Positions 17,101-24,795 of a stretch of 64,000 nt of DNA are shown here, one piece after another. The position numbers and the translations under genes are program-made. The stretch is from Clostridium hydrogenum (GTDB taxonomy: Bacteria > Bacillota > Clostridia > Clostridiales > Clostridiaceae): assembly GCF_021432385.1 (NCBI RefSeq), contig NZ_JAEACT010000002.1, forward strand, positions 2,834,021 through 2,898,020. The letters run 5' to 3'. Within the stretch, counting starts at the first letter, position 1, and each line of letters starts with the position of its first letter. The notes under the pieces were generated by a model. That model had not been told where the DNA came from and did not search any database. It was given only the letters and a program-made list of their open reading frames with translations.

Positions 17101-18290
17101 ACTCAAATATAAATATGAATTTAAATGATTCCTTAAAACTAACAGCCAACGTTTTACCTTCAAATGCGTCAGTAAAAACAGTTACCTGGAGTTCAAGTGA
17201 TGAAAAAGTTGTAAAGGTATCACAGGATGGCACATTAACACCTGTAGGTTATGGTACAGCAACAATAAAAGCAGTTAGTTTCCAAGATTTAAGTACAACA
17301 GGAACTTGTACAGTAAATGTAGTAAAGGGCTATAATCTGTTATACTTTGTTAATGCTGGAGATAGTGATCCTACAGTTTTTGAAGCAGGTGAAGATATTC
17401 CTAAGTTAAACAGTAACGAAGATCAGCCCTATGGCACAGATTCAGTCACAGGTAAAAAATGGGGATATGTTCTATCTGATAATGGTGACACTTGGTCTCA
17501 AAATCAAGAGGATACACCTGGAAATGATAAGTACAATTGTTTAAGACAGTATAGTGGAACTACAGAAGGAAAAGGCATTACCTATAAATTTGAACTTCCA
17601 AATGGCTCCTACAATATAGATATGGGCTTCTATGATCCATGGAATAGTAATGGAAGACTTGAAGATATAGTTATTAATGGGAAAACAGAGCTTACTGGAT
17701 TTCTAATGAAAAATAATAAAGTAAAAAAATCCTTCTATAATATACAGGTAACTGATGGCACCTTATCCGTTAGTGTATTGAATTCCAAAGGTTCCACGGA
17801 TAATCCTTTTCTTTCATGGATTTCTGTAGGCAATTATACACCAGCAACTTCTGTTACTCTTAATAATACTTCGTTAACATTAAAACCCGGTGACACTAGT
17901 GTATTAACTGCAACTCAAAACCCATGGCAAACCGCAGCTCAAGGCCAAGTAACCTGGACATCTAGTAATACAAAAGTAGCCACAGTTGATGCAAATGGAA
18001 AAGTTACAGCTTTAGCACCAGGAGTTTCAAATATTATAGCCACTTCAGTAGATGGTGGTAAATCTGCTGCTTGCTCGGTAACTGTATTAAGCAATACTTC
18101 AAATTCAACTGGTACTTCCGCTAAATCTAATAGTGGCTCAACTAATAGTTCAAATAAGACTTCAATTCAAGCAAATACATTGCCAAAAACAGGTAGTATG
18201 ATAGATTTAGTTACTCTTACTACTTGTGGTCTATTACTTTTACTTGGAGGAATCGGGATGGTACTATTTAGTAAAAAAGCAACCAAATAA
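14118..18290 (+). CDS. sortase-anchored multidomain GH30 glycanase (endo-beta-1,6-galactanase-like)
   Basis: The protein has 1390 residues. Order: signal peptide (about 1-35); GH30 catalytic domain (about 38-490) with DGWGTSLAWWA, acid/base E210 in EPMNEP and nucleophile E310 in YMDEI; a beta-sandwich carbohydrate-binding-like domain (about 495-630); fibronectin III (about 640-730); malectin-like domain (about 735-900); two Big2 domains (about 900-1070); a second malectin-like domain (about 1075-1240); a third Big2 (about 1240-1325); a Ser/Thr/Asn linker; LPKTG at about 1355; a membrane helix and a KK tail. The GWGTSLAWWA motif resembles GH30 beta-1,6-galactanases more than xylanases. I infer that a sortase anchors it to the wall and that it attacks plant arabinogalactan side chains. 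The start follows GGTGGGG. Confidence 0.85.
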   Translation: MFKLKKILPISLALIFASSSIEGIPLTNNTVHASSANIVSIDPSLQYQTMDGWGTSLAWWAKLMGQWKTDSKNQIMDLIFNPDKGLGLNMVRYNIGGATSPKDKNLRLGADIESYELPDGTYDWTKDAGQRWVLEEAKKRIAANEFKAEAFSNSAPYFMTISGQSSGNVDGKSNLKPDQYQNFADYLTNVVQHFKTSLGINFNTLEPMNEPSTNYWKKDGNQEGCDFDSPAEKDTIFKDLSKDLTDKGLNTKLSGFDETSIDVSLQTIKSASKDTISAISQFNTHDYSGSSRTQLRDLAASLGKPLYMDEICTSVGPCDPNYIDSGLAISDYIFKDLRDMKVSGWDIWQSVDDEAGNENNNLNYGLIRAYWSGDNAEKYYITKQYYALAQFSKFIRPGYKIIDANNPDVVAAIDPTSQKLVLVTRNNSTSDKPLNFDLSKFDTSQATIKAYRTSSKESLADISNGVAVKNGALADTLPAKSIATYVISNASYKGEVGTTVNDNVIGTNNNQFNYSNSWSYYSSQDGAYSNDTHYSNTADSYCKFKFDGNRIKLYGACAPDAGIAGISIDGSAETNVDLYSSIRKDNALIYTSKLLPPGSHTVSVRVTGNKNAASSATFVSIDRAVAVQNSTDNITQPKPQLNQVTSRDGSLWIKYTAVDGATSYNIKYGTSQGNYTKVIPNVKDTSYTITGLNDGTKYYISVSATTNGIESANSNELSETPAMPANPNLLYYVNCGDSTPYSLEPGETLGTNNGNEDQPYSLDSLTGYNWGYIIDEGIGWSQDIQASVESNYGCERQYDGTLPQGGLTYKFDVPDGKYLVTMGFYDPWQHSQRLEDIVINGTMVAKALCPNTIGMVPNYYITTTSGGTLTVRAQRSSVTLDGKTDKPLISWIKVEKYTKVDTISFNKNTLSVERGQTATLTPTIKPDNAPYKDVKWSSTDPTIATVNNGVVTALKEGTTKITATSLDNPSAIATCDLTVAPIKAAVPVSSININYSNINMNLNDSLKLTANVLPSNASVKTVTWSSSDEKVVKVSQDGTLTPVGYGTATIKAVSFQDLSTTGTCTVNVVKGYNLLYFVNAGDSDPTVFEAGEDIPKLNSNEDQPYGTDSVTGKKWGYVLSDNGDTWSQNQEDTPGNDKYNCLRQYSGTTEGKGITYKFELPNGSYNIDMGFYDPWNSNGRLEDIVINGKTELTGFLMKNNKVKKSFYNIQVTDGTLSVSVLNSKGSTDNPFLSWISVGNYTPATSVTLNNTSLTLKPGDTSVLTATQNPWQTAAQGQVTWTSSNTKVATVDANGKVTALAPGVSNIIATSVDGGKSAACSVTVLSNTSNSTGTSAKSNSGSTNSSNKTSIQANTLPKTGSMIDLVTLTTCGLLLLLGGIGMVLFSKKATK

Positions 18291-18304
18291 CTTAAATTCA
18301 CATT

Positions 18305-18640
18305 TTAAAATTATTACAAACTAATTTAATCAATTCACAATTCACGGTTCACAATGCACAATGAAGGATACACATACTAGGGGTTTGGGCGTAAAGCCCA
18401 TGTAGGTTCTTTAACTTATTAGAAGTACTTTCAATAGTAGTGCAATAAAACTTTGTATATTAATAAACTTGCGTCAGGTAAATCTTAAATTATAAGCTTC
18501 GCTTAGCACCATAAATGGTGCTATTGCGTAAGCAATAAAAAAATAAGTTTTAAGATTTTCTGTAGCTTTGCTACAGAAAATCTACCTTCATTGTGAATTG
18601 TGCATCGTGAATTGTGAATTGATTTAATTCGTAATATTTA
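18305..18640. repeat. intergenic cloverleaf repeat, copy C (CAC-type arms, enlarged)
   Basis: The arms contain AATTCAC and AATGCAC 7-mers and end in AAAATTATTAC on the left and TTCGTAATATTTAA on the right. The orientation is opposite to copies A, B and E. About 110 bp of unrelated sequence (starting CACATACTAGGGG) replaces one side of the hairpin that contains GCGTCAGGTAAATC. The element fills the 354 bp between the convergent GH30 and AraC-type genes. Confidence 0.8.
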
Positions 18641-18644
18641 AGTC

Positions 18645-19520
18645 CTATCTATCTAAGCTTTTAAATTTAGCTGGCGTATATCCCTTATATTCTTTAAATT
18701 TTTTTATAAAATAGCTCAAATTTTCAAATCCTACATCAAGTGCAACGTCAGACACCTTTCTGTCTTCGTTTTTTAGTATTCTAACTGCTTGTTCTATCCT
18801 AAAATGATTTATATATTCTACTGGAGTTTTTCCAGTAATTGCTTTAAAAAACCTACAAAAATAATAAGTGTTCATATTTATTTCTTCAGCAAGATTTTCT
18901 ATATATATTTTTTCACTATAGTTTAATTGAATATAACTTAAAGCTTTCTTTATAAGTTCAATTTTATAATTTTTAGGTGACTTTATTTCTCCTTTTAATT
19001 CACCATTGTTTGCAATTAATCCAATTATCCTTAGTAAAGAAGCCTTTATCAAAATTTCTGATCCATAATTCTTTTTATTGTAAAAATCAATTACTTGCTT
19101 AATTTCATCAATGATTTTGTTATTATTAGATGAATTAGTTAATAGCATTGGAAATTTATATAACTTTTTTAATAACGGATCTATAAACTTGCTTTGGCAA
19201 ACATCATAAAGCTCTCCACTTAAAAAATTTAAATTAAAGACCACTGCTTGATAGTAACATTTTTTTTTATCAATTGAATATCCAGAATGAATACTTTCAC
19301 TATTTATTAGTATACACTCCCCTTTTTTAGCTTTTATAGTTTCCATATCTATATTAAAAATAGCCTCTCCAGCTTCTATATATATAAATTCAACCTCTTC
19401 ATGCCAATGACAGTGCAGATCCCTGCCATCAGCTATTTGCTGATTCATATAAACATTTAAAGGAAACATAGCATCGCCATGTACGGTATTTTCTCTAAGT
19501 TTGCTTTTTTCTAAATCCAC
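18645..19520 (-). CDS. AraC family transcriptional regulator with N-terminal cupin
   Basis: The protein has 291 residues from GTG 19520, with AGGGGAG before it. The N-terminal cupin (HCHWHEEVEFIYIEAGEAIF) probably binds a sugar. Two C-terminal HTH motifs (IYIENLAEEINMNTYYFCRF and VSDVALDVGFENLSYFIKKF, ending GYTPAKFK) are classic AraC/XylS. It is divergent from the GH31 alpha-glucosidase gene and convergent with the GH30 gene, so either could be its target. No operator was identified. Confidence 0.9.
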   Translation of the reverse strand: MDLEKSKLRENTVHGDAMFPLNVYMNQQIADGRDLHCHWHEEVEFIYIEAGEAIFNIDMETIKAKKGECILINSESIHSGYSIDKKKCYYQAVVFNLNFLSGELYDVCQSKFIDPLLKKLYKFPMLLTNSSNNNKIIDEIKQVIDFYNKKNYGSEILIKASLLRIIGLIANNGELKGEIKSPKNYKIELIKKALSYIQLNYSEKIYIENLAEEINMNTYYFCRFFKAITGKTPVEYINHFRIEQAVRILKNEDRKVSDVALDVGFENLSYFIKKFKEYKGYTPAKFKSLDR

Positions 19521-19573
19521 TATTATCTCCCCTTCAATATATAATTTCTGGGATGAATCTCATTTTTCGTAGT

Positions 19574-19828
19574 TTAAAATTATTGCGAAGCTTTAAACCA
19601 GAGTACAAAGTACAGAGTACAGAGTACAATGAATGTGGATTTACCTTTCCTTACGTCAGGTAAATCTTAAACTTATATGTTGTCAGCTTCGCTGAGCAAC
19701 ATTAGAACCGTGGTTGCGTAAGCAATCAAAAACTAAGTTTTAAGATTTTCTGTAGCAAAGCGGAGTAAAATCTTCATTAACTGTACTCTGTACTCTGTCA
19801 GCTGTACTCTGAATAAAGGTTCCCAATG
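19574..19828. repeat. intergenic cloverleaf repeat, copy D (GTAC-type arms)
   Basis: The arms hold AGAGTAC/AAAGTAC 7-mers. The left end carries TAAAATTATTGCGAA. The core is inverted relative to copies A, B and E: first GATTTACCTTTCC and TCAGGTAAATC, then the TTGTCAGCTTCGCTGA and GCGTAAGC hairpin, then TTTTCTGTAGC. It sits between divergent genes (AraC regulator and GH31), where a plain terminator would not be expected. Confidence 0.85.
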
Positions 19829-19978
19829 TTTAATTTTAGTTAATTTCATATATAGAAAAGTTCATCTTAAATTATATGAAGTCAAAATCGTGTTATTTAT
19901 AGTTAAAATATAACGAGTATTTCATAAAATATGTCTATATAATGTTATTATAACCTATTAACAAAGGAGTGAAAAGGC

Positions 19979-22342
19979 ATGTTTGGACACATATTAAATT
20001 TTAAGCTAAAAGAAAACAAAGTATTTATTAATTTTGAAACAGGCAATGCAATAATAGAAGTTTTAAGTCCTTCGATTATAAATGTATTTTCTCCACTTAA
20101 ATATGATGATCATTATTCTAAAGCAATAGAAAATAGAACCATAGAAAAATGTGATATAACTGCAACAAATAGCGATAATCATATCGAAATTAAGACAGAA
20201 AAGCTTACTGTAAAAATTTTTGATGACTTTAAAGTAGATTTCTATGATAAAATGGGAAATATTTTATGTGAAGATTATAGAGAAAATAGAGAGCCTTTTG
20301 AGCGAAGAGGAAACGGCTACGAATTACTTGAAAAAGAAGGTCACAAGGTTGATAGTCAAAATGGAAATCATAAAATTGAAATCATAAAAAAAATGCTTGG
20401 AGAAGAAAAATTTTATGGTCTTGGAGATAAAACTGGTCCTTTAAATAAAAAAGGCTATGGTTATGAAATGTGGAATACAGATGATCCAAGTGCTCATCTA
20501 GAAAGTCATAAAGCTCTCTACAAAAGCATACCATTTTTTATTAATCTCAGAAAAAATTCAGCTTTTGGTATTTTTTACGATAATACCTTTAAAACTTATT
20601 TTGATTTAGGAAAAGAAAATTCAAACTACTACTATTTTGGCTCGGATGACGGAAACCTTGATTATTATTTTATATTTGGGCCAGAGTTTGATAAGGTAAT
20701 TACTAGATATACAAACCTAACTGGTAAAACGCCTTTACCACAAATGTGGACTTTAGGTTATCACCAATGCAGATGGTCTTATTCTCCTGAAAACAGACTC
20801 ATGGAAATAGCTGAAAATCTTAGAAGCAACGATATCCCTTGTGATGCTCTCTATTTAGACATTGATTACATGGATGACTACAGAGTATTTACTTGGAATA
20901 GAAATGCTTTTCCTAAACCACAAGAGATGATACAAAACTTAAAAAAAGATGGTTTTAAACTAGTAACTATAATAGATCCTGGTGTAAAAAAAGATAAAGG
21001 CTACTCCGTATACGAAGAAGGTTTAAAAAATAATTACTTTGCTACTGATAAAGATGGAATTCCATATGTTAATGCAGTTTGGCCAGGAGATTCCCTTTTC
21101 CCAGATTTCTCTGACAGTAAAGTTAGAAATTGGTGGGGTAATAATGTTAAAAGTCTTATGGATAACGGTGTTTCTGGAATTTGGAATGATATGAATGAAC
21201 CCGCTAGCTTTAATGGACCACTACCACTAGATGTTCAATTTAAAAATGATGGTAATCCAACAGACCACAGTGAAATTCACAATGTTTATGGTCATTTAAT
21301 GGCAAAAGCAACCTATGATGGAATAAAAAATTCTACTAAAAAGAGACCTTTTGTTATAACACGTGCATGCTATGCTGGTACTCAAAAGTATTCTACTGGT
21401 TGGACTGGAGATAATCAAAGTCTTTGGGAACATCTAAGAATGTCTATACCTATGTTTTTAAATCTTGGAATGAGTGGACTTGCTTTTACTGGTGCAGATG
21501 TAGGTGGCTTTGGGTATGATTGCACTGCCGAACTATTATGCAGATGGAATCAAGTTGGCTGCTTTACTCCATTATTTAGAAATCACTCTACCGCTCAATC
21601 AAGAGATCAAGAACCTTGGGCTTTTGATGATGAAACTTTAAATATATCAAGAAAATATATCAAATTAAGATATAAATTAATACCTTACTTATACGACTTA
21701 ATGTGGAAAGGCGAGCAAAGTGGACTTCCTGTTATGAGACCTTTAGTTCTTCATTATCCATCTGATGAAAACACTTACGAAATTAATGATGAGTTCTTAT
21801 TTGGTTCAAACATCTTAGTAGCACCAATACTAGAGCAGGGTAAAAAATTTAGAGCAGTATATCTTCCAAAAGGCGAATGGATTGATTACTTTACAAAAGA
21901 AAAATTTGAAGGTGAAAGATTTATCGTTAAGGAAGCACCTTTGGATATATGCCCTATTTATATTAAAGCTGGAAGTGTAATTCCAAACTACCCTGATCAA
22001 AGTTATATAGGCGAAAATAAAATTGATGAATTAATATTAGATGTATATCCTGGAAATGGCGAATACTTGCATTATGAGGATGATGGTGAAAGCTTTAACT
22101 ATAAAAATGGAGAATATAATTTATATAAATTTACTACAGAAAACAGCAATTGTTTCTCTATAAATATTGAAAGTTTAAAATCAAATTATAGTGCAAAATA
22201 TACCTCATTTAAGTTTATCATCAATGCAACTAATGCAACTTCCATAAAACTTAATGATGAATTTATCAATTTTAACACCGATGGAAGCAAAATTAGTTTC
22301 TCTATTCCCGCTAAAAATGGTGAATTAAAAATATTATCATAA
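19979..22342 (+). CDS. GH31 alpha-glucosidase
   Basis: The protein has 787 residues, with AAAGGAG before the ATG. The GH31 nucleophile motif WNDMNEP has D404, and the acid/base is D478 in TGWTGDNQS. QCRWSY, LYLDIDYM and GADVGGFG are also typical. With no signal peptide, it acts in the cytoplasm, releasing glucose from the non-reducing ends of maltodextrins. It is the first gene of the plus-strand trio with GH65 and GT35 genes. Unlike the GH65 gene, it has no TGCAACCG operator visible upstream, so it may answer to the divergent AraC-type regulator. Alpha-xylosidase specificity cannot be excluded. Confidence 0.9.
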   Translation: MFGHILNFKLKENKVFINFETGNAIIEVLSPSIINVFSPLKYDDHYSKAIENRTIEKCDITATNSDNHIEIKTEKLTVKIFDDFKVDFYDKMGNILCEDYRENREPFERRGNGYELLEKEGHKVDSQNGNHKIEIIKKMLGEEKFYGLGDKTGPLNKKGYGYEMWNTDDPSAHLESHKALYKSIPFFINLRKNSAFGIFYDNTFKTYFDLGKENSNYYYFGSDDGNLDYYFIFGPEFDKVITRYTNLTGKTPLPQMWTLGYHQCRWSYSPENRLMEIAENLRSNDIPCDALYLDIDYMDDYRVFTWNRNAFPKPQEMIQNLKKDGFKLVTIIDPGVKKDKGYSVYEEGLKNNYFATDKDGIPYVNAVWPGDSLFPDFSDSKVRNWWGNNVKSLMDNGVSGIWNDMNEPASFNGPLPLDVQFKNDGNPTDHSEIHNVYGHLMAKATYDGIKNSTKKRPFVITRACYAGTQKYSTGWTGDNQSLWEHLRMSIPMFLNLGMSGLAFTGADVGGFGYDCTAELLCRWNQVGCFTPLFRNHSTAQSRDQEPWAFDDETLNISRKYIKLRYKLIPYLYDLMWKGEQSGLPVMRPLVLHYPSDENTYEINDEFLFGSNILVAPILEQGKKFRAVYLPKGEWIDYFTKEKFEGERFIVKEAPLDICPIYIKAGSVIPNYPDQSYIGENKIDELILDVYPGNGEYLHYEDDGESFNYKNGEYNLYKFTTENSNCFSINIESLKSNYSAKYTSFKFIINATNATSIKLNDEFINFNTDGSKISFSIPAKNGELKILS

Positions 22343-22357
22343 AAATGTATATTATAC

Positions 22358-22386
22358 TTGAAGTCTTCTGAAATACATGATATATT
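22358..22386 (+). promoter_or_regulatory. promoter of the GH65 gene
   Basis: TTGAAG at 22358-22363 and TATATT at 22381-22386 are separated by exactly 17 bp, and the operator at 22394-22407 starts 7 bp after the -10 box. The gene therefore has its own regulated promoter in the 105 bp after the GH31 gene. Confidence 0.65.
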
Positions 22387-22393
22387 ATATATA

Positions 22394-22407
22394 TGCAACC
22401 GTTTGCA
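22394..22407. promoter_or_regulatory. LacI-family operator TGCAACCGTTTGCA (GH65)
   Basis: This is an imperfect palindrome with central CCG, identical to the site upstream of the malE-like gene and one base different from the one upstream of pgmB. Its position just after the -10 box fits repression, probably by the LacI-family protein encoded at 26782-27786. Confidence 0.75.
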
Positions 22408-22447
22408 CTGTTTGGTATTATTTCAATATTATAAAGAAGGTGAATTA

Positions 22448-24748
22448 ATGACTAATTATGTAACCATAGATGAATGGAATATCATCGAAGAAGGCTTACA
22501 TCTTGATAATAATAGAATATATGAAAGTATAATGAGTATCGGTAATGGCAAAATGGGCATTAGAGGTAATTTCGAAGAAGATTTCACAGGTGACTCTTTA
22601 AAAGGAACTTACATTGCTGGCGTATATTATCCAGATAAAACTAGAGTTGGTTGGTGGAAAAATGGCTATCCAGAATATTTTGCTAAGGTTATTAATGCTG
22701 CTGACTTCATAGGAATAAAAGTAGAACTTAATGGCGAAAATTTAGATTTAGCCAAATCAAAAGTATGTGAATTTAAGCGCACACTTAATATGAAAAACGG
22801 ATATCTTCTAAGAAGCTTTGTAGTAGAAGATACTTCAAATAATAAATTTAAAATTGAAGTAAAAAGATTTTTAAGTATGGCAAGAAGTGAAATAGGTGCT
22901 ATTTCTTACAGCATTACTCCTATTGATAACGATGCCACTATAAGTTTTACTCCTTATTTAAATGGCGATATAAGCAACGAAGACTCAAACTATGATGAAA
23001 AATTTTGGAATGTTATTAACAAAAACGTGGACAGTACTTTAGGACATTTAACACTTAAAACCAAAAAATTAGATTTCGAAGTTACTACAGCTATGAAATA
23101 CAATTTATTCATAGATGGTTCTGAAATTGAATTTAGTCCTGCACTACAAATTGAAGAAAAGTTTGTTGCAAATAAGCTATCAACTCCAGTTAAAGCTGGA
23201 AGCACAATAACTATTTTCAAATACGTTGCTGTTACCAGCAGCAGATATTACGAAAAAGAAAACCTAACGCTAAAAGCCTATGAACTTGTAAAAGAAGCCA
23301 GTAAAATAGGTTTCGAAGAACTTTTACAAGAACACTCAAATAAATGGGCGCAAATATGGAATGAAGGCGATATTGTTATAGATGGTGATCCTTCTGCTGA
23401 GCAAGCAATAAGATTCAATATATTTCAACTAAATCAAACCTATACTGGCGAAGATTCTAGATTGAATATAGGTCCAAAAGGCTTTACTGGTGAAAAATAC
23501 GGTGGAAGTACTTACTGGGATACTGAAGCTTATTGTATTCCTTTCTATTTAAGCACACGTGAAGCAGCTATAGCAAAAAATTTACTTATTTATAGATACA
23601 ATCAACTTGATAAAGCCAAAGAAAATGCGGCAAAGCTTGGATTAAAAGGTGCTTTATATCCAATGGTTACCATGAACGGAGAAGAGTGCCACAACGAATG
23701 GGAAATAACCTTTGAAGAAATTCATAGAAATGCTGCTATCCCCTATGCAATTTTCAATTATGTAAATTACACTGGTGATGAGGCTTACCTCGCTGAATAT
23801 GGATTAGATGTACTTGTTGAAACAAGCCGCTTTTGGGCATCAAGAGCAACTTATAATAAATTTAAGGACAAATACATGATACTTGGTGTAACAGGTCCTA
23901 ATGAATATGAAAACAACGTAAATAATAACTGGTACACAAATACTATGGCAACTTGGAATCTTAAATATACAATTAAAGTAATTGAATTATTAAAAGATAA
24001 ATATTCTGCCGAATACAAAAATCTAGAAAATAAATTAAACCTTAAAGCTGAAGAAATAGAACAGTGGAAAGATGTAATTAATAAAATGTATTTTCCATAC
24101 AGTGAGGAACTTGGCATATTCCTTCAACAAGATGGATATCTTGATAAAGAACAAATACTTGTAAAAGACTTGTCACCTGAAAATTTACCTCTAAATCAAA
24201 AATGGTCCTGGGATAGAATTTTACGTTCTTGCTTTATTAAACAGGCTGACGTACTTCAAGGTTTGTACTTATTAGATGATAAATTTTCTGTTGAAGTTAA
24301 AAAACGTAATTTTGATTTTTATGAACAAAGAACTGTTCACGAATCATCATTATCACCATGCATACATTCAATTATTGCCGCTGAAGTAGGCTATGAAGAT
24401 AAAGCTTATGACTTATACTTAAGAACAGCAAGATTAGATCTTGATAATTATAACAATGACACTGTTGATGGACTTCATATTACAAGCATGGCTGGTACAT
24501 GGATGTCTATAGTTCATGGTTTTGGGGGCCTAAGAATAAAAGATAATACTCTTAGCTTAAACCCATTTATTCCAAAAGCCTGGACTAAGTATTCATTTAA
24601 AGTACTATTTAGAAATCATCTTATAAAAGTTTCTGTTTCTGCCTCTAATATAACTCTAGAACAGCAAAATGGAGAAACTTTCTCACTATTAGTAAAAAAT
24701 AAAAGATATACAATACATGAAAATGAAACTATAACAATAAATAAATAA
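22448..24748 (+). CDS. GH65 disaccharide phosphorylase (probable maltose phosphorylase)
   Basis: The protein has 766 residues from ATG 22448, after AAGAAGGTGAATT. An in-frame ATG at 22358 lies in the promoter and is not a start. VGWWKNGYPEYFAKV, the catalytic-region motif HNEWEITFEEIHRN (about residues 415-428) and the phosphate-site region ESSLSPCIHS match GH65. The expected reaction is maltose plus phosphate to glucose plus beta-glucose 1-phosphate. A beta-phosphoglucomutase with the same operator lies 3.3 kb downstream and would use the product. Trehalose or kojibiose phosphorylase are alternatives that motifs alone do not exclude, but the maltodextrin neighbours favour maltose. Confidence 0.88.
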   Translation: MTNYVTIDEWNIIEEGLHLDNNRIYESIMSIGNGKMGIRGNFEEDFTGDSLKGTYIAGVYYPDKTRVGWWKNGYPEYFAKVINAADFIGIKVELNGENLDLAKSKVCEFKRTLNMKNGYLLRSFVVEDTSNNKFKIEVKRFLSMARSEIGAISYSITPIDNDATISFTPYLNGDISNEDSNYDEKFWNVINKNVDSTLGHLTLKTKKLDFEVTTAMKYNLFIDGSEIEFSPALQIEEKFVANKLSTPVKAGSTITIFKYVAVTSSRYYEKENLTLKAYELVKEASKIGFEELLQEHSNKWAQIWNEGDIVIDGDPSAEQAIRFNIFQLNQTYTGEDSRLNIGPKGFTGEKYGGSTYWDTEAYCIPFYLSTREAAIAKNLLIYRYNQLDKAKENAAKLGLKGALYPMVTMNGEECHNEWEITFEEIHRNAAIPYAIFNYVNYTGDEAYLAEYGLDVLVETSRFWASRATYNKFKDKYMILGVTGPNEYENNVNNNWYTNTMATWNLKYTIKVIELLKDKYSAEYKNLENKLNLKAEEIEQWKDVINKMYFPYSEELGIFLQQDGYLDKEQILVKDLSPENLPLNQKWSWDRILRSCFIKQADVLQGLYLLDDKFSVEVKKRNFDFYEQRTVHESSLSPCIHSIIAAEVGYEDKAYDLYLRTARLDLDNYNNDTVDGLHITSMAGTWMSIVHGFGGLRIKDNTLSLNPFIPKAWTKYSFKVLFRNHLIKVSVSASNITLEQQNGETFSLLVKNKRYTIHENETITINK

Positions 24749-24751
24749 GAT

Positions 24752-24770
24752 AAACCGTTTCAAATGGTTT
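24752..24770. promoter_or_regulatory. possible operator-like inverted repeat before glgP
   Basis: AAACC and GGTTT pair around GTTTCAAAT. The left half contains ACCGTTT, as in the three good operators. It lies in the 47 bp gap between the GH65 and GT35 genes. The match to TGCAACCGTTTGCA is weak, so this is tentative. Confidence 0.3.
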
Positions 24771-24795
24771 GTCTCTAGAAAGGTGTGTTTAAATT

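Noticed and set aside
22358..22447. Upstream in-frame start of the GH65 protein at 22358
   Set aside because: This segment contains the promoter and operator; a good ribosome site precedes ATG 22448.
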